Assembly: GCA_026075535.2 (NCBI GenBank)
Contig: AP026546.1
Span: 1,612,001-1,676,000, forward strand
Length of the DNA stretch: 64,000 nt
From: Tricholoma matsutake
Lineage: Eukaryota; Basidiomycota; Agaricomycetes; Agaricales; Tricholomataceae
Direction: 5' to 3'
The position numbers and the translations under genes were made by a program. Shown here piece by piece: positions 19,166 to 30,592 of this stretch. The notes under the pieces are model-generated. The model was not told the DNA's origin, did no database searches, and was given only the letters and a program-made list of their open reading frames with translations. Position 1 is the stretch's first letter, and each line of letters starts with the position of its first letter.

Positions 19166-20669
19166 CACGCTCCTTGACTTGTTACAACCACCATAAATAG
19201 TGGTAAACACCTCTGCTCAACGTTGCACACGACGTCGACACTTCAATTTTGGTCCGATTTTCGATCGGATTTCCCCATCACAAACGCTCTCGGCGTCTCC
19301 AGGCCTGCCCTGATTTGCTAAGAGATCCGTCCATCCGATCTCTGTGGATGCCCAGGCCACTGTTTTTGACAGTGTCTGCTATTCGTCTCGTTCTCCTGGG
19401 CTTCGAGGATCCTGGTTAGGTGAGTGTTGGCAATGAAAGAGTAGTCTGGGCCCCTATGGGGGCTTAGAGTGGGTGTGGGATGCCTACTTCAACGCTCGCC
19501 CAAGTCGTCGCATTCGTTTAGCTGGGGGAGGTCTGGTTCAGGAGGAGGGACATATTCACTGGATTGTGGGTCGTCTGGGAGGCTTCCTACCTCCATGCTG
19601 CGTGAGTTTCTACATCTAGAGACCTGCTACACTGACTACCCATTGGAATACACCATCATTAAAAGGGGCCGGGCGATGGTGCCCCCTGGTGGCTAGGTCA
19701 ACGCTCTGGTGGCCGCTACTTACCACCGACTCTTTACCTCCGGCACTCACACCCTCGAGGTGTTCGGAACCGGGTTCAATTGCCCCTCCCAATCTGCAGC
19801 AGGATTTGCGGCCTGTCTGCCCCCTCGGAGCGTCTGGAGGCTGTGTCGGGTGGACCCGGAATTGAGATAAGGGACCGTCTGTTATCGTCATCACGCTACG
19901 TATCTTGACTTCTACCGTCATCTACTTGTGCTAAATCATCCTCAATGCCCTCTACAAACCGTAGAGCACGAACTCGACACCAGGCGGCTCATGGCGACCC
20001 CCTCCTATACACAAATGCCGACTTCGCAGACTTCGACGACAACTACCTCCCAGAGTTCGGACACGTCTCCCTGAGCGGATGGGACTCTGATGTGGCTAAC
20101 CAGTTCCACAATCTTTGGGCGGAGGATGACTCCTCCGACCTGCCAGACGACGATGACGGCTCTGCCACCGGCGGAGACGTCGAATTCATTCCAGGTCTCA
20201 CCGAGCACGGTAGTTCCAGTGAATAACCAGGTGAACAACCAGCTACCACATCTCTGTCACTCGTGCGGGAGCGCGGTGATGGTCCACCTCATTCGTCTGG
20301 GGTGGTCAATCCTCGCTGGCCAGGAGTATGCAGACGGTTATTCCTCCCGCAAGGGGGGATTTACAGTGAATTAACACGGCCGCGCCTGATCTGACTTCGG
20401 TTGGATATGTGGCTGGGGGACCGTTCTGCACTGGTGGACGAGTTAATGGCTAGCTTCGGGAGGGGGGGCTCCCCCTCCAGATTATTGCCTTTCCTGGCTG
20501 AGAGGCCAACGTCTGTGGCACTGCCCGCCTAAAGTGGCTAAAACGAGGACCTGGGTAGGATATGGGTGAGGGGAAGCGTAGTTACAGTAGTACCCAAGTT
20601 TGTATCCTGCTCCGCGGACTGCGATCGAGCCCCGCGTTATAAATTGTTGACCCAAAAAAAAAAAAAAAA
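19166..20669 (+). mobile_element. NAE-B2, internally deleted family B element
   Basis: Both ends are intact: three unmatched bases then GCTCCTTGACTTG at 19169, and TTGTTGACCC plus poly(A) ending 20669. It is flanked by the 13-bp duplication GTCCGAGGGAGGT (19153-19165, 20670-20682). Compared with NAE-B4, about 749 nt are missing (equivalent to 60068-60816), fusing mid ORF to the 3' region. The deletion may predate insertion, which would show that most of the ORF is not needed in cis. Confidence 0.9.
19945..20226 (+). pseudogene. Truncated NAE-B protein (93 codons)
   Basis: The first 87 or so residues of the family B protein (MPSTNRRARTRHQ to FIPGLTEH), then a few out-of-family residues and a stop created by the 749-nt deletion. 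It lacks the conserved core and the Arg-rich tail, so it should not function. Confidence 0.8.
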
Positions 20670-20682
20670 GTCCGAGGGAGGT

Positions 20683-22823
20683 GAATGCCTGGAAAATCCA
20701 GCCATACGCATTCTTGAGAAGGGGAGGTTATCCTCCAACTGTGGAGAGCAGGCGATGAGGGTGCCATCGTCCACGTAGGACATGAGATCAACATCTCTGC
20801 CGACTTCGCTTCTTCTGAAGAGTTTCATGATAGGCGTCAAGTATAACGCCGATAAGACAGGGGACAAGGCAGAGCCTTGTCCCACTCCCACATCAGCTGC
20901 AAAGGAGCCAGATGAGAAAGCATTCCATTTGTAGGTCGTCTTGCGACCGACTAGGTATGAACGGAAGAAGTTCACTACTTGCGCAGGAAACCCCGACCGC
21001 GAGATGATCTCCAATAGAACCTGGTGGTTCAAGGAGGGGAAGAATTGAGCAATGTCGAAAGCGACAACGCTTGTTTTAAGCCCTTTGGCCCATCCTGCTC
21101 TGACTAGGTGGGTAAGGTAAATACCCGCATCCTCAGTGGAACGCTGGGCGACGCCTCCGAACTGATTTTGTTCGAAGGCCTCGTGTGCGACACCGTCGAA
21201 CTGAAGTCGCCTGGACAACATCTTTTCGACTAACTTGCCCAGAGTGTTCAGTAGCACAATAGGCCTGAACGACTTAGGGGTAGAGTAGTTGGGTTTCCCT
21301 GGTTTCGGGATAATTACCGACAGGGACTCCTTGAAGTGCGCTGGCCAGTGGCCAGCAGTGATGCACGCCTCAGCAATGCGGGTGATGAGCCCTGCCACTT
21401 CTGGGTTGCTACACCAGTGTTTTAGGTGCGACCACGTAACATGATCGGGACCTGGAGCGGAACGGGAAGAACACGCGTTGAGCGCTTCTTTCATTTCCGT
21501 GATGGAGAACGGGATCCAGGCCCTTTCAGGCACCGGATCAAGATCCTCGAGTATGCTCAGATCGACTGCTCGATCAGATGCGGCGTTATAGGACCCATCA
21601 AGGGCAGCCCACAGAGAATCCAAATCGTTGCACGGTTCTCCCCGATAGGAGATAGCCTCGTACGATGGGAGGTTGCGTTGACGAGTCCAGGACATTAGAT
21701 CCCAGGGTCGTCTGTTCATCGTAGCCACTTCCTGGATACGGTCATCAAAAAAGTCACGCTTTGCGTGTCGCATGACTTTCCTATAGAGCTTCCAGTCCCC
21801 CTCATCACGAGAGGCTCTGTAAGCGTCCAGAGCACCACTGCATTCGTCTGTCCACCAGCCTTTGGACGACTTGCCGAGGCGAGATTCCTTGGCATGGTTT
21901 TCCCATGCCTTGTTTAAGATCGTTGATATCGCCGAAACGACTTCATCGATCTCTGCCGAGGTATTTCCGTGCCAATTTAGCCACGGAGTTAAAGCGGAGG
22001 AGACAGCATCCCAATAGGATGCTTCCTCCTCGGATCCTTTTTTGATGGACCACTTGGTAACCGGAACCAAGGATCCCGGGCCAGGCAGCACTAATGTCAG
22101 GGGGGCGTGGTCAGACGTTCCCCTGGCTTCAGGCACAATCTCACAGTACAATACAAATCTGAGATCTGTAGGTACGAACATCAGGTCGATCACCGTGGGG
22201 TGAAAGCCCTGTTGAGGGGGGAAATGCGTAGGGCCCTCCACCACTGGTAGGGCTCTAGTCAGGCCTAATGCCGTAGCCGTTTCCACTAAGTGGTCAGCGT
22301 GGATAGAGTGTTCAGGCCCCTGGGGGTCCCAGGATGCGTGTCTCACGTTGAAATCGCCGCACATAAAGTGTAGGCGTGGGATCGTCATGACGCTCTCGAA
22401 TAAGAGCGTGATGGCAGTGTGTTGACTATCCGAGTAGACGTTAGCAAGTAACATGACATCCTCCCCTATTCCCAATGAGAACAGCAGGATGTCACGGTTA
22501 TCGATCAGATCTCGTCTGAGACCCGGTCTTAGATTAGCGATGCTGTTCACAAAGTATACAGCAACGCGTGGAGGGGAGTCGATGCCCGAGGGGCGCACTA
22601 ATGTTCCCCAATTTGGACTCATCGGTGCGCCTATAACTTCCTCCCCTTCCCTGTTGTGGGCAGAAGGGGCGTGTCTTATCAATCGCCAAGGTGGCTCTTG
22701 GATAAAAAGCAAATCGTAATCATCAACGAGATCAGCCAGTAACGAGTCCATGTACCCCCAATTATGGTTAACATTTTGACTAAATATGCGCAACTGCGGT
22801 GTAGATCTAAGTCTATCCCTCAT
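20683..22823 (-). pseudogene. LINE-f ORF2, endonuclease and RT part, frameshifted
   Basis: Starts MRDRLRSTPQLRIFSQNVN at 22823, with endonuclease motifs FIQEPP, CGDFN and SDHAPL, and RT motifs FDIAQFFPS and YVDDGT. A one-base deletion in the LPLLKKAYGW stretch (about 20720-20730) shifts the frame just after the YVDD box. Most residues are otherwise conserved, so the copy is young but dead. Confidence 0.87.
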
Positions 22824-24192
22824 TTACGTTCGGCCACCGCGTCCTGCGGGATGGTGAGTAGGAGGAGAGCGAGAGATGCGCCTCGCACTCACCTCGTCGT
22901 AGCGAGCTTTGATCCAGTCACAGTCAAAGCGATGTCGCCAGAAATTGCATCGACGATCGTCAGATGCGTGGTTCTTCTGGCAGTTTATGCACCTAGCCGG
23001 GTGAGGACAGGCTGCCCCCTCTGGAGTAGCTGGAATGGGAGGGTTCGCCTTGGCGTTTCCCTTACAACACCCTGCAAGGGCACGATGGTGCTCCTTACGG
23101 TGTGGGCCTGCACAGATCGGACATTTGGTCTGTGGAGCTCTGCATGCCGGGGTGGGGTGACCCCACTTCCAGCACCGTTGGCAAAGAGGCAATCCAGGGT
23201 TCGCCCTGGCTGCCCTAACATAAGCGACGTAGCGTCCAAATTGGACGCCTCGCCCGATAAGAGCCTTGGCTCATGCACCACTGACTGAGTCAGCGATGTT
23301 AAGGTATACGGTGCACGTATCCGACATTTTTGAATCGCGTACAACCCGGGGAGGGACCTGAAGCACTGTGAGGTCCGATATTCCGGACTTACCCAAGTGT
23401 GCAATGACAACATCAGGCGTTAAGGCCTTGTCGTTAGCGATAAACGGCACATCGACCAACTTGAGGTACGATGTGGAGGTGGGTAACGCTGCGTCTACTT
23501 GCAGCGCGAACGGGAACGCCTTATGGGCGGCCTCCTTGAAACAACGAAGATCCTCCTCGGAGGCAACAACGTCTGTAGCTACTGATATGTTACCAGCGTG
23601 CATTGATGCGGACTGGGCCACCAATTTGGAGTGGTGCAGTCCGAGGGTGATCCGGACATGGTCCAGGAAATCAGCTGGGTTCGTCTCCGCCCCGAGAGGG
23701 GGACGAACGTAAACAAGGACCTGTCGTCTCGACGGTCCGTGTACAGTAGGTGAAGGCTTGGACACCTTCGGTTTAGATGGACCTACATGCTGCTGTATGT
23801 CAGCCAGCTTGTCGGTTGGAAGCTCAGGGAAGGCCTTGGCTAGACGCACAAGGCCATCCATGGATGTGTTAGGTGTTCGCCCCCCAGGGAAGCGAGCAAC
23901 CTGAGCGAAGGTCCCCCTGCCCGAAGGCCTGGTGGACCAGTTCACGGGGGGAGGTGGTCCTCGACCCCATGAAGTAGAGACGCCCCCTGTTGGGGGTTTT
24001 GGAAGAGGTCGAGCCCCTTTCGGGCCTCGAGTTCTCGAAGATTTGTGAGGGGGGGGGCGTTGCCCATCCCATCCCTCCAGATAATCCACATTGGGATTGT
24101 CGGTGACCGTACCCGACCTAGGTCGTTTACTGCCCCCTGCGATTCTATCTATTGCTCCCCGGAGCAAAGAGCTCCCCGAGTCGCGATCTATG
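22824..24192 (-). pseudogene. LINE-f ORF1, 5'-truncated with nonsense codon
   Basis: From ORF1 residue of about 190 through the RRM-like region and zinc knuckles to the TAA that abuts the ORF2 ATG. TGA at 23271-23273 (normally CGA, in VSGARAK) splits it. The same codon is TGA in LINE-h at 30143-30145. Lacking a 5'UTR and start, it cannot be expressed from its own promoter. Confidence 0.85.
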
Positions 24193-24705
24193 CCAGCCAG
24201 CGAGGATTGACCACCCCAGGTGAGTGAGGTGGACCATCACCATGTTGTGCATGAGTGACAGTAGCGAGGCAGATGGTTGTTCACCTGGTTATTCACCGTA
24301 ACCGCCATAAGTGGGGGGCCAGGGCCCCCCTCGAGCAAATGCAAGCAAGTGCACGCACTCGATGACATCATCCCCCCCGCAGCGGGGGGAAGGTATAGGG
24401 AGGCGACACCATGTCACCATCCCGATAATGGCCACCAATTGGTACTTGGTGGCCGTGAATGTAGAGGGGGATAGGCCCCTGTACTAGTTGCGGCGCTGCT
24501 GTCCACGAGGACCTCGAGGACGACGGCGCCGTGCTGGGGACGAGGGTTCCCCAGATTGAGGCTCTGATTGAGCAGTGTGCATCGCCGCATAGGAAGCCCA
24601 GAAGGCTGCCGGAGACGTGAGATTGAGAGGTGTTGGAACGGCTGCTAGTTCCGCCAACATCGTCTCAGACAGTTGCCAGGTGGTCGTGAATAACTCCCAG
24701 GCCAT
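24193..24705 (-). mobile_element. Outer NAE (family C), middle part with ORF C-terminus
   Basis: Continues the element begun at 16535. The 3' region (24193-24483) and the last 73 or so codons of a family C ORF (24484-24705: MAWELFTTTWQLSET through the RRRRPRGPRG tail) are present. The ORF is cut by the LINE-g tail at 24706. The remaining family C sequence is not found to the right; recombination appears to have replaced it (see NAE-D2). Confidence 0.82.
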
Positions 24706-25869
24706 TTTTTTTTTTTTTTTTGGGTCAAAAGTTTATAACGCGGCGCCCGATCGCAGTCCGCGGTAGAGACATACGAAGTACACTACGCCCAGCCCAAGTC
24801 CTCCTCCTGCTGATCTTCGCACCAACCACCTGGATAGCTGCAATGACCACTAAGGGGGCCCCCTTTATCGAGTAAACGGACTTGCCAGTGGTGGCGTACC
24901 GACAACTCGAGCTTGACGATGTCGTGTTCCCCGAATCCCTACGGGTATGTGTGCAAGATTTTAGGGGAAACTGCCGCCCAGACGTGAGCCTCTCAGCTCG
25001 GAAAGGAAAGCGTAATCAGCATCGAAGCTGTGACGCATAACCGACAGAGGATCTGGAAGCGCTCAGGCGCCTCCCCGAACCGGTACCTAGGTTCGTGTCC
25101 CCCCTCCCTGACAGTCGCTCCTGAACACGGGTGGGCCCCCTTTATGAGGGTTAACGGACTCGTCTGGTGCCCAACGGCCACCCCGACATACCGATAACAC
25201 TAGCTAGAACCAGACGGGGGTCATACGCCCTGCGCGCACAACCTATCCTGGATCCCACGCAAGTGAGTTGAACGACCCCAGTACTGGGTTATTGTCCATA
25301 AATTCGTTGAAGCCCTCGACAGAGTCAGGGCTTGCACGAGTTTCTTTGTGATCCACCTTGGGGCAGACGCGTAGTAGATGGTCTCGAGTTTGAATGTCGG
25401 GACCAAGGCACCAGCATTGGTATTCCCCGTCAAGGGATAAGTGTTGACGATACTCCCCTATAGGAGCATGGCCAGTGATCATACGAGTTGAACGAGAAGT
25501 CAGCGTAGTGCTGCTCCCCATAACTTTCAGCCAAGGCCCACCTTTGTGAGTCGAGGGTAATACCGGTTTTCCACCTACTCCTTTGAGTTGATAGAAATGC
25601 CGACCGCGATACGCCGGATCTGAGAACCGGGTGTGCCAATCCTTACAAACGGCCTTTTCGACCTGGTTTTTAAGGTAGTCTAGAGACGTCCACGGGTGTC
25701 TGCCCACAGAGATCTTGGTAGATGTAGCTACATCGTGAGCCATCTTGTGAACGTTCCACTCGAATTTTGAGGGAACATGCCAGAATGTAACGTTTCTCTC
25801 CTCATCCCCAGCTAGCCAGGGGTGGAGGGAGCGACAAGCGTCCAGGGCAAAGACTTGCCCAGAGCGTGG
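24706..25869 (-). mobile_element. LINE-g, 3'UTR and RNase H part
   Basis: The poly(T) at 24706-24721 is followed by a normal LINE 3'UTR and ORF2 from its stop back to the RNase H stretch RSGQVFALDACRS, cut at 25869 by the NAE-D1 tail. The ORF2 part is open over this range. To the right of NAE-D1 only an ORF1 piece (39569-39842) follows, so about 3 kb of ORF2 is missing. Confidence 0.82.
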
Positions 25870-26267
25870 TTTTTTTTTTTTTTTTTTTTTGGGTCAACAA
25901 TTTATAACGCGGGGCTCGATCGCAGTCCGCAGAGCAGGATACAAACTTGGGTACTACTATAACTACGCTTCCCCTCACCCATATCCTACCCAGGTCCTCG
26001 TTTTAGCCACTTTAGGCGGGCAGTGCCACAGACGTTGGCCTCTCAGCCAGGAAAGGCAATAATCTGGAGGGGGAGACCCCCTCCTGAAGCTAGCCATTAG
26101 ATCACCCACTGGTGCGAAGCGGTCCCCCAGCCACATATCCAACCGAAGTCAGATCAGGCACGGCCGTGTTAATTCACTGTAAATCCCCCCTTGCGGGAGG
26201 AATAACCATCCGCATACTCCCAGCCAATGAGGATTGACCACCCCAGACGAATGAGGTGGACCATCAC
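25870..26267 (-). mobile_element. NAE-D1, 3' end
   Basis: The poly(T) at 25870-25890 is followed by an NAE tail and 3' region, ending at the LINE-h target duplication (GGTGGACCATCAC, 26255-26267). The element continues at 38091. Its left flank is LINE RNase H sequence, while its right flank at 39569 is LINE ORF1. Confidence 0.82.
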
Positions 26268-26395
26268 GGCGCTTCTTGTCTTCTTACCGCGACGTGCACA
26301 ACCACAAAACTTTTTCGTCGACTCCGTTTTCATACTTTGCAGCTCAATCCGTCCTCGATCCCAGCGATCCGGTATAACCAGCGTCTTACCAACGC

Positions 26396-27133
26396 ATGTC
26401 AGATTCGTATTCCAGAAGTAGGGGGAGATCGGGTGAGGCGATGGACGAGGGGGGACCGTCTAGATCCGGTACGCCCAGAACTCCCGGCGACGACCCCATT
26501 GATTCCCTGCAGCTCTCTTCGAGCCGCAGATCCACACAGATTGCACCCTCAGTGGGCCCTCACAGGACCCAAAGAGGCTCTCCAACCCCCTCCCCCTATG
26601 GGGCGGGTACTGTCACTCCGGGAGCACAGCGCTTCAGCGTGCCAGCGCTATCTTCCAGGGATGCAACTGCGTCTCCTGCACCTCCGGCTACCCCTTCAAC
26701 ACCTGCTTCGTGGGCTGATGAAGTGGCCGATAACCTCTCTACCCACGTCATACAAGACATGGAGATGACTAGCGACGACTGGAGCGGACCCCAGACCTTC
26801 GCCAGTGACTTGGGAGAGTACGCAGCTGGATTCCGAATTGTCTTAAACAGGACGGGACCTAAACGACCTACTGCTGAAGAACGGCAGCTCATAGCTGAAC
26901 AACTGGGCTCGGTGCTGGTAGCAGCTGCCGAGGCTGGTATCGATCGCAACTCTGGGAACGCCACGCTCCGGAGCGCTATAGACAGGATGGCTGGGAACAG
27001 CAAACGACCTAGGTCGGGTGCTGCCACTAACAATCCTAACGACGTCCCAAGGACGGAGTACCTGGAGGGATGGGATGGGCAACGCCCCCCCCCTCACAAA
27101 TCAGCGAGGACTCGAGGCCCGAAAGGGGCTCGA
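26396..27133 (+). pseudogene. LINE-h ORF1, N-terminal part
   Basis: 246 codons from MSDSYSRSRGRSGEAMDEGG to GPKGAR, disordered and Arg/Ser/Pro-rich, open up to the NAE-A2 insertion. It resumes in frame at 29408. The start is 125 nt from the element's 5' end, as in LINE-d. Confidence 0.87.
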
Positions 27134-29398
27134 ACTCGTCGCTCCTTGACTTGTTACAACCACCATAAATAGTGGTAAACACCTCTGCTCAACGTTGCAA
27201 GCGACGTCGACACTTCAATTTTCGTCCGATTTTCGATCGGATTTCACCATCACGAACGCTCTCGGCGTCTCCAGGCGTGCCCTGATTTTCTAAGAGATCC
27301 GTCCATCCGATCTCCGTGGATGCCCCGGTCATTGTTTTTGACAATGGCTGCTATTCATCTCGTTCTCCTGGGCTTCGAGGATCCTGACTAGGTGAGTGTT
27401 GTCTATGAAAGAGTAGTCTAGGTCCCTCTGGGGGCTTAGAGTGGGTGTGGGATGCCTGCTTCAACGCTCGCCCAAGTCGTCACACTCGTCTAGGTGGGGG
27501 AGGTCTGGCTTAGGGAGGAGGGACATTATCACTGGACTGCTGGTCGTCTGGGAGGCTTCCAGCCTCCATGCTCTGTGAGTTTCTACTACTAGAGACATGC
27601 TATACTGACTACCCGCTGGAATACACCATCGTTAAAAGGGGCCGGGTGATGGTGCCCCCTGGTGGCTAGGTCAACGCTCTGGTGGCCGCTACTTACCACC
27701 GACTCTTTACCTCCGGCACTCACACCCTCGAGGTGTTCGGAACCGGGTTCAATTGTCCCTCCCAATCTGCAGCAGGATTTGCGGCCTGTCTGCCCCCTCG
27801 GAGCGTCTGGAGGCTGTGTCGGGTGGACCCGGAATTGAGATAAGGGACCGTCTGTTATCGTTATCACGCTACGTATCTTGACTTCTACCGTCATCTACTG
27901 GCACTAATACACACACTCTCAATGCCCAAACGGCGAACTAGAGGCCAACCACCACATCGGGGTCTACGCGACCCCGTTTTGATCACGGGCGACATCTTTG
28001 ATGATGACGTCCAAGACTACGACACCCGGTTCGTGCAAGACGAATCGGAGGTAGCAGCTGCTTTCAAGGCAGCTAGAGATCTATGGGCCGGGGAAGACCT
28101 CTCCGACCCTAACGATGACGACGACGACGAATCTCTTGCCATGCAAGAGGCTCTTCTTTTTGCCGAGGGGGGGCCTAGGCTTTCCTCGAGGAAAACGATC
28201 GATCGTGTATGATGGGCACTTGGTGTCGACGTCGAACACAAGCGCTGGGTTCGTAGCCTCCCGAAGGAGGATATATATTCACAGGAGCTCGGCATCGCTG
28301 AGCTCCTTTATCCGGAGGCATCCACTGCCCCACCACCGCCTTGGCCCCCCATCCCTGAGTTGGTGGAGGACGAAGTGCCGTTATGTAGGGATCAGAGGTT
28401 GGAAATCGAAGCCACCTCTGATGCCATGTTACATTTACTGGACATGATGACCTCCTTTGTAGGTACTGTCCGAGTGTCTGCGGTTCCTCTCAACGACAGG
28501 AACTCTTGGCGTCAGATGGCGTGGGAGCTCTTCACCACCACCTGGCGATTCTCAGGGAGCATGATGGAGTCGCTTCGCGCGGCATCGGCTCCCCTCGACC
28601 TTACGTCTCCGGCAGCCTTCCAGGCTTCCTATGTGGCGATGCAGGCGGCTCAGTCTGCCCCACCAGCGGCAGAGCCTCCAACCGAGGAACCCTTGTCCTC
28701 GGAACGGCGTCGACGTCCTCGTGGCCCCCGCCAACGACCACGCCGAGCTTGAAGAAGGGGACCTCCCCTTCTCTTCACCGCCCACCAGGGCTGTTGTCGG
28801 GATGGTGACAATATGTCGCCGCCCTTTACCTTCCCCCCACTGCGGGGGGGATGATGTCACCGAGTGCATGCTCAGAGTAGCATTTGCTCGAGGGGGGGGC
28901 TTCGACCCCCTACCTACAGTAACTCCGGTGAATAACCAGTTACGGCAGTTCCGGTGAATAACCAGCTGCCTCGTCACTGTCACTTGTGCGTGGACACAGT
29001 GATGGTCCACCTCACTCACCTGGGGTGGTCAATCCTCGTTGTCTGGTGAAAGACGGTTACTCTTCCCGCAAGGGAGGACTTACGGTGAATTGACACTGCT
29101 TGCGCCTGATCTGACTTCAGTCGGATATGTGGCCGGGGGGACCGAGATAGCACCAGACGGCGAACTAACGGCTAGCCTTTGTGGGGGGGGCCCCTCCCCT
29201 ACAGATTATTGCCTTTCCTGTCTGAGAGGACAACGCTGGTACGCCCGCCGAAACGTGGCTTCTGCAAGGGACCTGGTGTGGGATGCGGACATAGGGAATG
29301 CGTAGTCTTAGTAGTACCTTGTTTGTATCTTGACCCGCGGACTGCGATCGAGCCCCGCGTTATAAATTGTTGACCCCAAAAAAAAAAAAGAAAAAAAA
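27134..29398 (+). mobile_element. NAE-A2, full-length family A element
   Basis: Seven unmatched bases precede GCTCCTTG at 27141. The tail is A-rich with one G (29378-29398). The target duplication GGGGCTCGA, possibly with preceding A, is at 27125-27133 and 29399-29407 in LINE-h ORF1. It is nearly identical to NAE-A1 and NAE-A3 except in parts of the 5'UTR. Confidence 0.9.
27922..28752 (+). pseudogene. NAE-A protein gene with one nonsense codon
   Basis: The same 276-codon frame as NAE-A1. TGA at 28210-28212 replaces CGA in the DRVRWALG motif, a CpG transition. The remaining 180 codons are open and nearly identical to NAE-A1, including the WRQMAWELFTTTWR core and Arg-rich tail. One recent mutation inactivates it. 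Confidence 0.88.
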
Positions 29399-29407
29399 GG
29401 GGCTCGA

Positions 29408-30592
29408 CCTCTTCCTAAACCCCCAGCAGGGGGTGTCTCGTCGTCATGGGGTCGAGGACCTCCTCCCCCCGTGAACTGGTCCACCAGGCCTTCGGGCAGG
29501 GGAACCTTCGCTCAGGTCGCTCGCTTCCCTGGGGGGCGAGCACCTAACACTTCCATGGATGGCCTTGTGCGACTAGCCAAGGCCTTCCCTGAACTTCCGA
29601 CCGATAAGCTGGCTGACATACAGCAGCATGTCGGTCCTTCCAAACCGAAGGCTGCAAAGCCATCGCCTACTGTCCATGGACCGTCAAGACGACAGGTCTT
29701 GGTACACGTTCGTCCCCCCCTCGGGGCGGAAACGAACCCTGCAGACTTCTTGGACCATGTCCGAGTCACCCTCGGATTGCACCACTCTAAACTAGTGGCC
29801 CAATCCGCATCAATGCATGCTGGTAACCTATCAGTAGCTACTGACGTTGTGGCCTCCGAGGAGGACCTTCGTTGCTTCAAGGAGGCGGCCCACAAGGCGT
29901 TTCCTTTCGCACTGCAAGTAGATGCAGCGCTACCCACGTCCACGTCGTACCTTAAGTTGGTCGATGTGCCATTCGTCGCTAATGACAAGGCTCTTACGCC
30001 TGATGTCATCGTTGCACACCTGGGGAAGTCCGGAATATCGGACCTCGCAGTGTTACAAGTCCCCCCCCGGGTCGTACGTGATTCGAAAATGTCGGATACG
30101 TGCACCGTTTATCTCAACATCGCTGACTCTGTTAGCGGTGCATGAGCCAAGGCTCTTATCGGTCGGGGCGTCCAATTTGGATGCTACGTCGCTCACATTA
30201 GGGCTGCCAGGGCGAACCCTGGATTGCCCATCTGCCAACGGTGCTGGAAGTGGGGTCACCCCACCCAAGCATGTAGAGCTCCACAGACCAAATGCCCGGT
30301 CTGCGCAGGCCCACACCGCAAGGAGCACCATCGTGCCCTCGCAGGGTGTTGTAAGGGAAACGCCAAGGCGAACCCTCCCATCCCAGCTACCCCAGAGGGG
30401 GCAGCCTGTCCTCACCCGGCTAGGTGCATAAACTGCTGGAAAAACCACGCATCGGATGATCGTCGATGCAACTTCTGGCGACATCGCTTTGACCGTGATT
30501 GGATCAAAGCTCGCTATGACGAGGTGAGTGTGAGACACAACTCTCGATCCCCTCCTTCTTACCATCCCGCAGGACGCGGTGGCTGAGCGTAA
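29408..30592 (+). pseudogene. LINE-h ORF1, C-terminal part with nonsense codon
   Basis: In frame with 26396-27133 across NAE-A2. It reads PLPKPPAGGVSSSWGRG, the RRM-like region, then TGA at 30143-30145 for CGA in VSGARAK. The zinc knuckles follow (CQRCWKWGH, CPVCAGPH). One knuckle-region residue differs (INCWKNH for INCRKNH). A further TGA precedes the normal TAA at 30590-30592, which abuts the ORF2 ATG. Confidence 0.86.

Larger units (their letters stand above)
16897..24192 (-). mobile_element. LINE-f, 5'-truncated LINE carrying NAE-B2
   Basis: The poly(T) starts at 16897. The element covers the 3'UTR, ORF2 and ORF1 back to residue IDRDSGSS of ORF1, where it is 5'-truncated at about 24191. 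The 15-bp target duplication CCAGCCAGCGAGGAT lies at 16882-16896 and 24193-24207, within the outer NAE. It contains NAE-B2 at 19166-20669. Confidence 0.92.
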
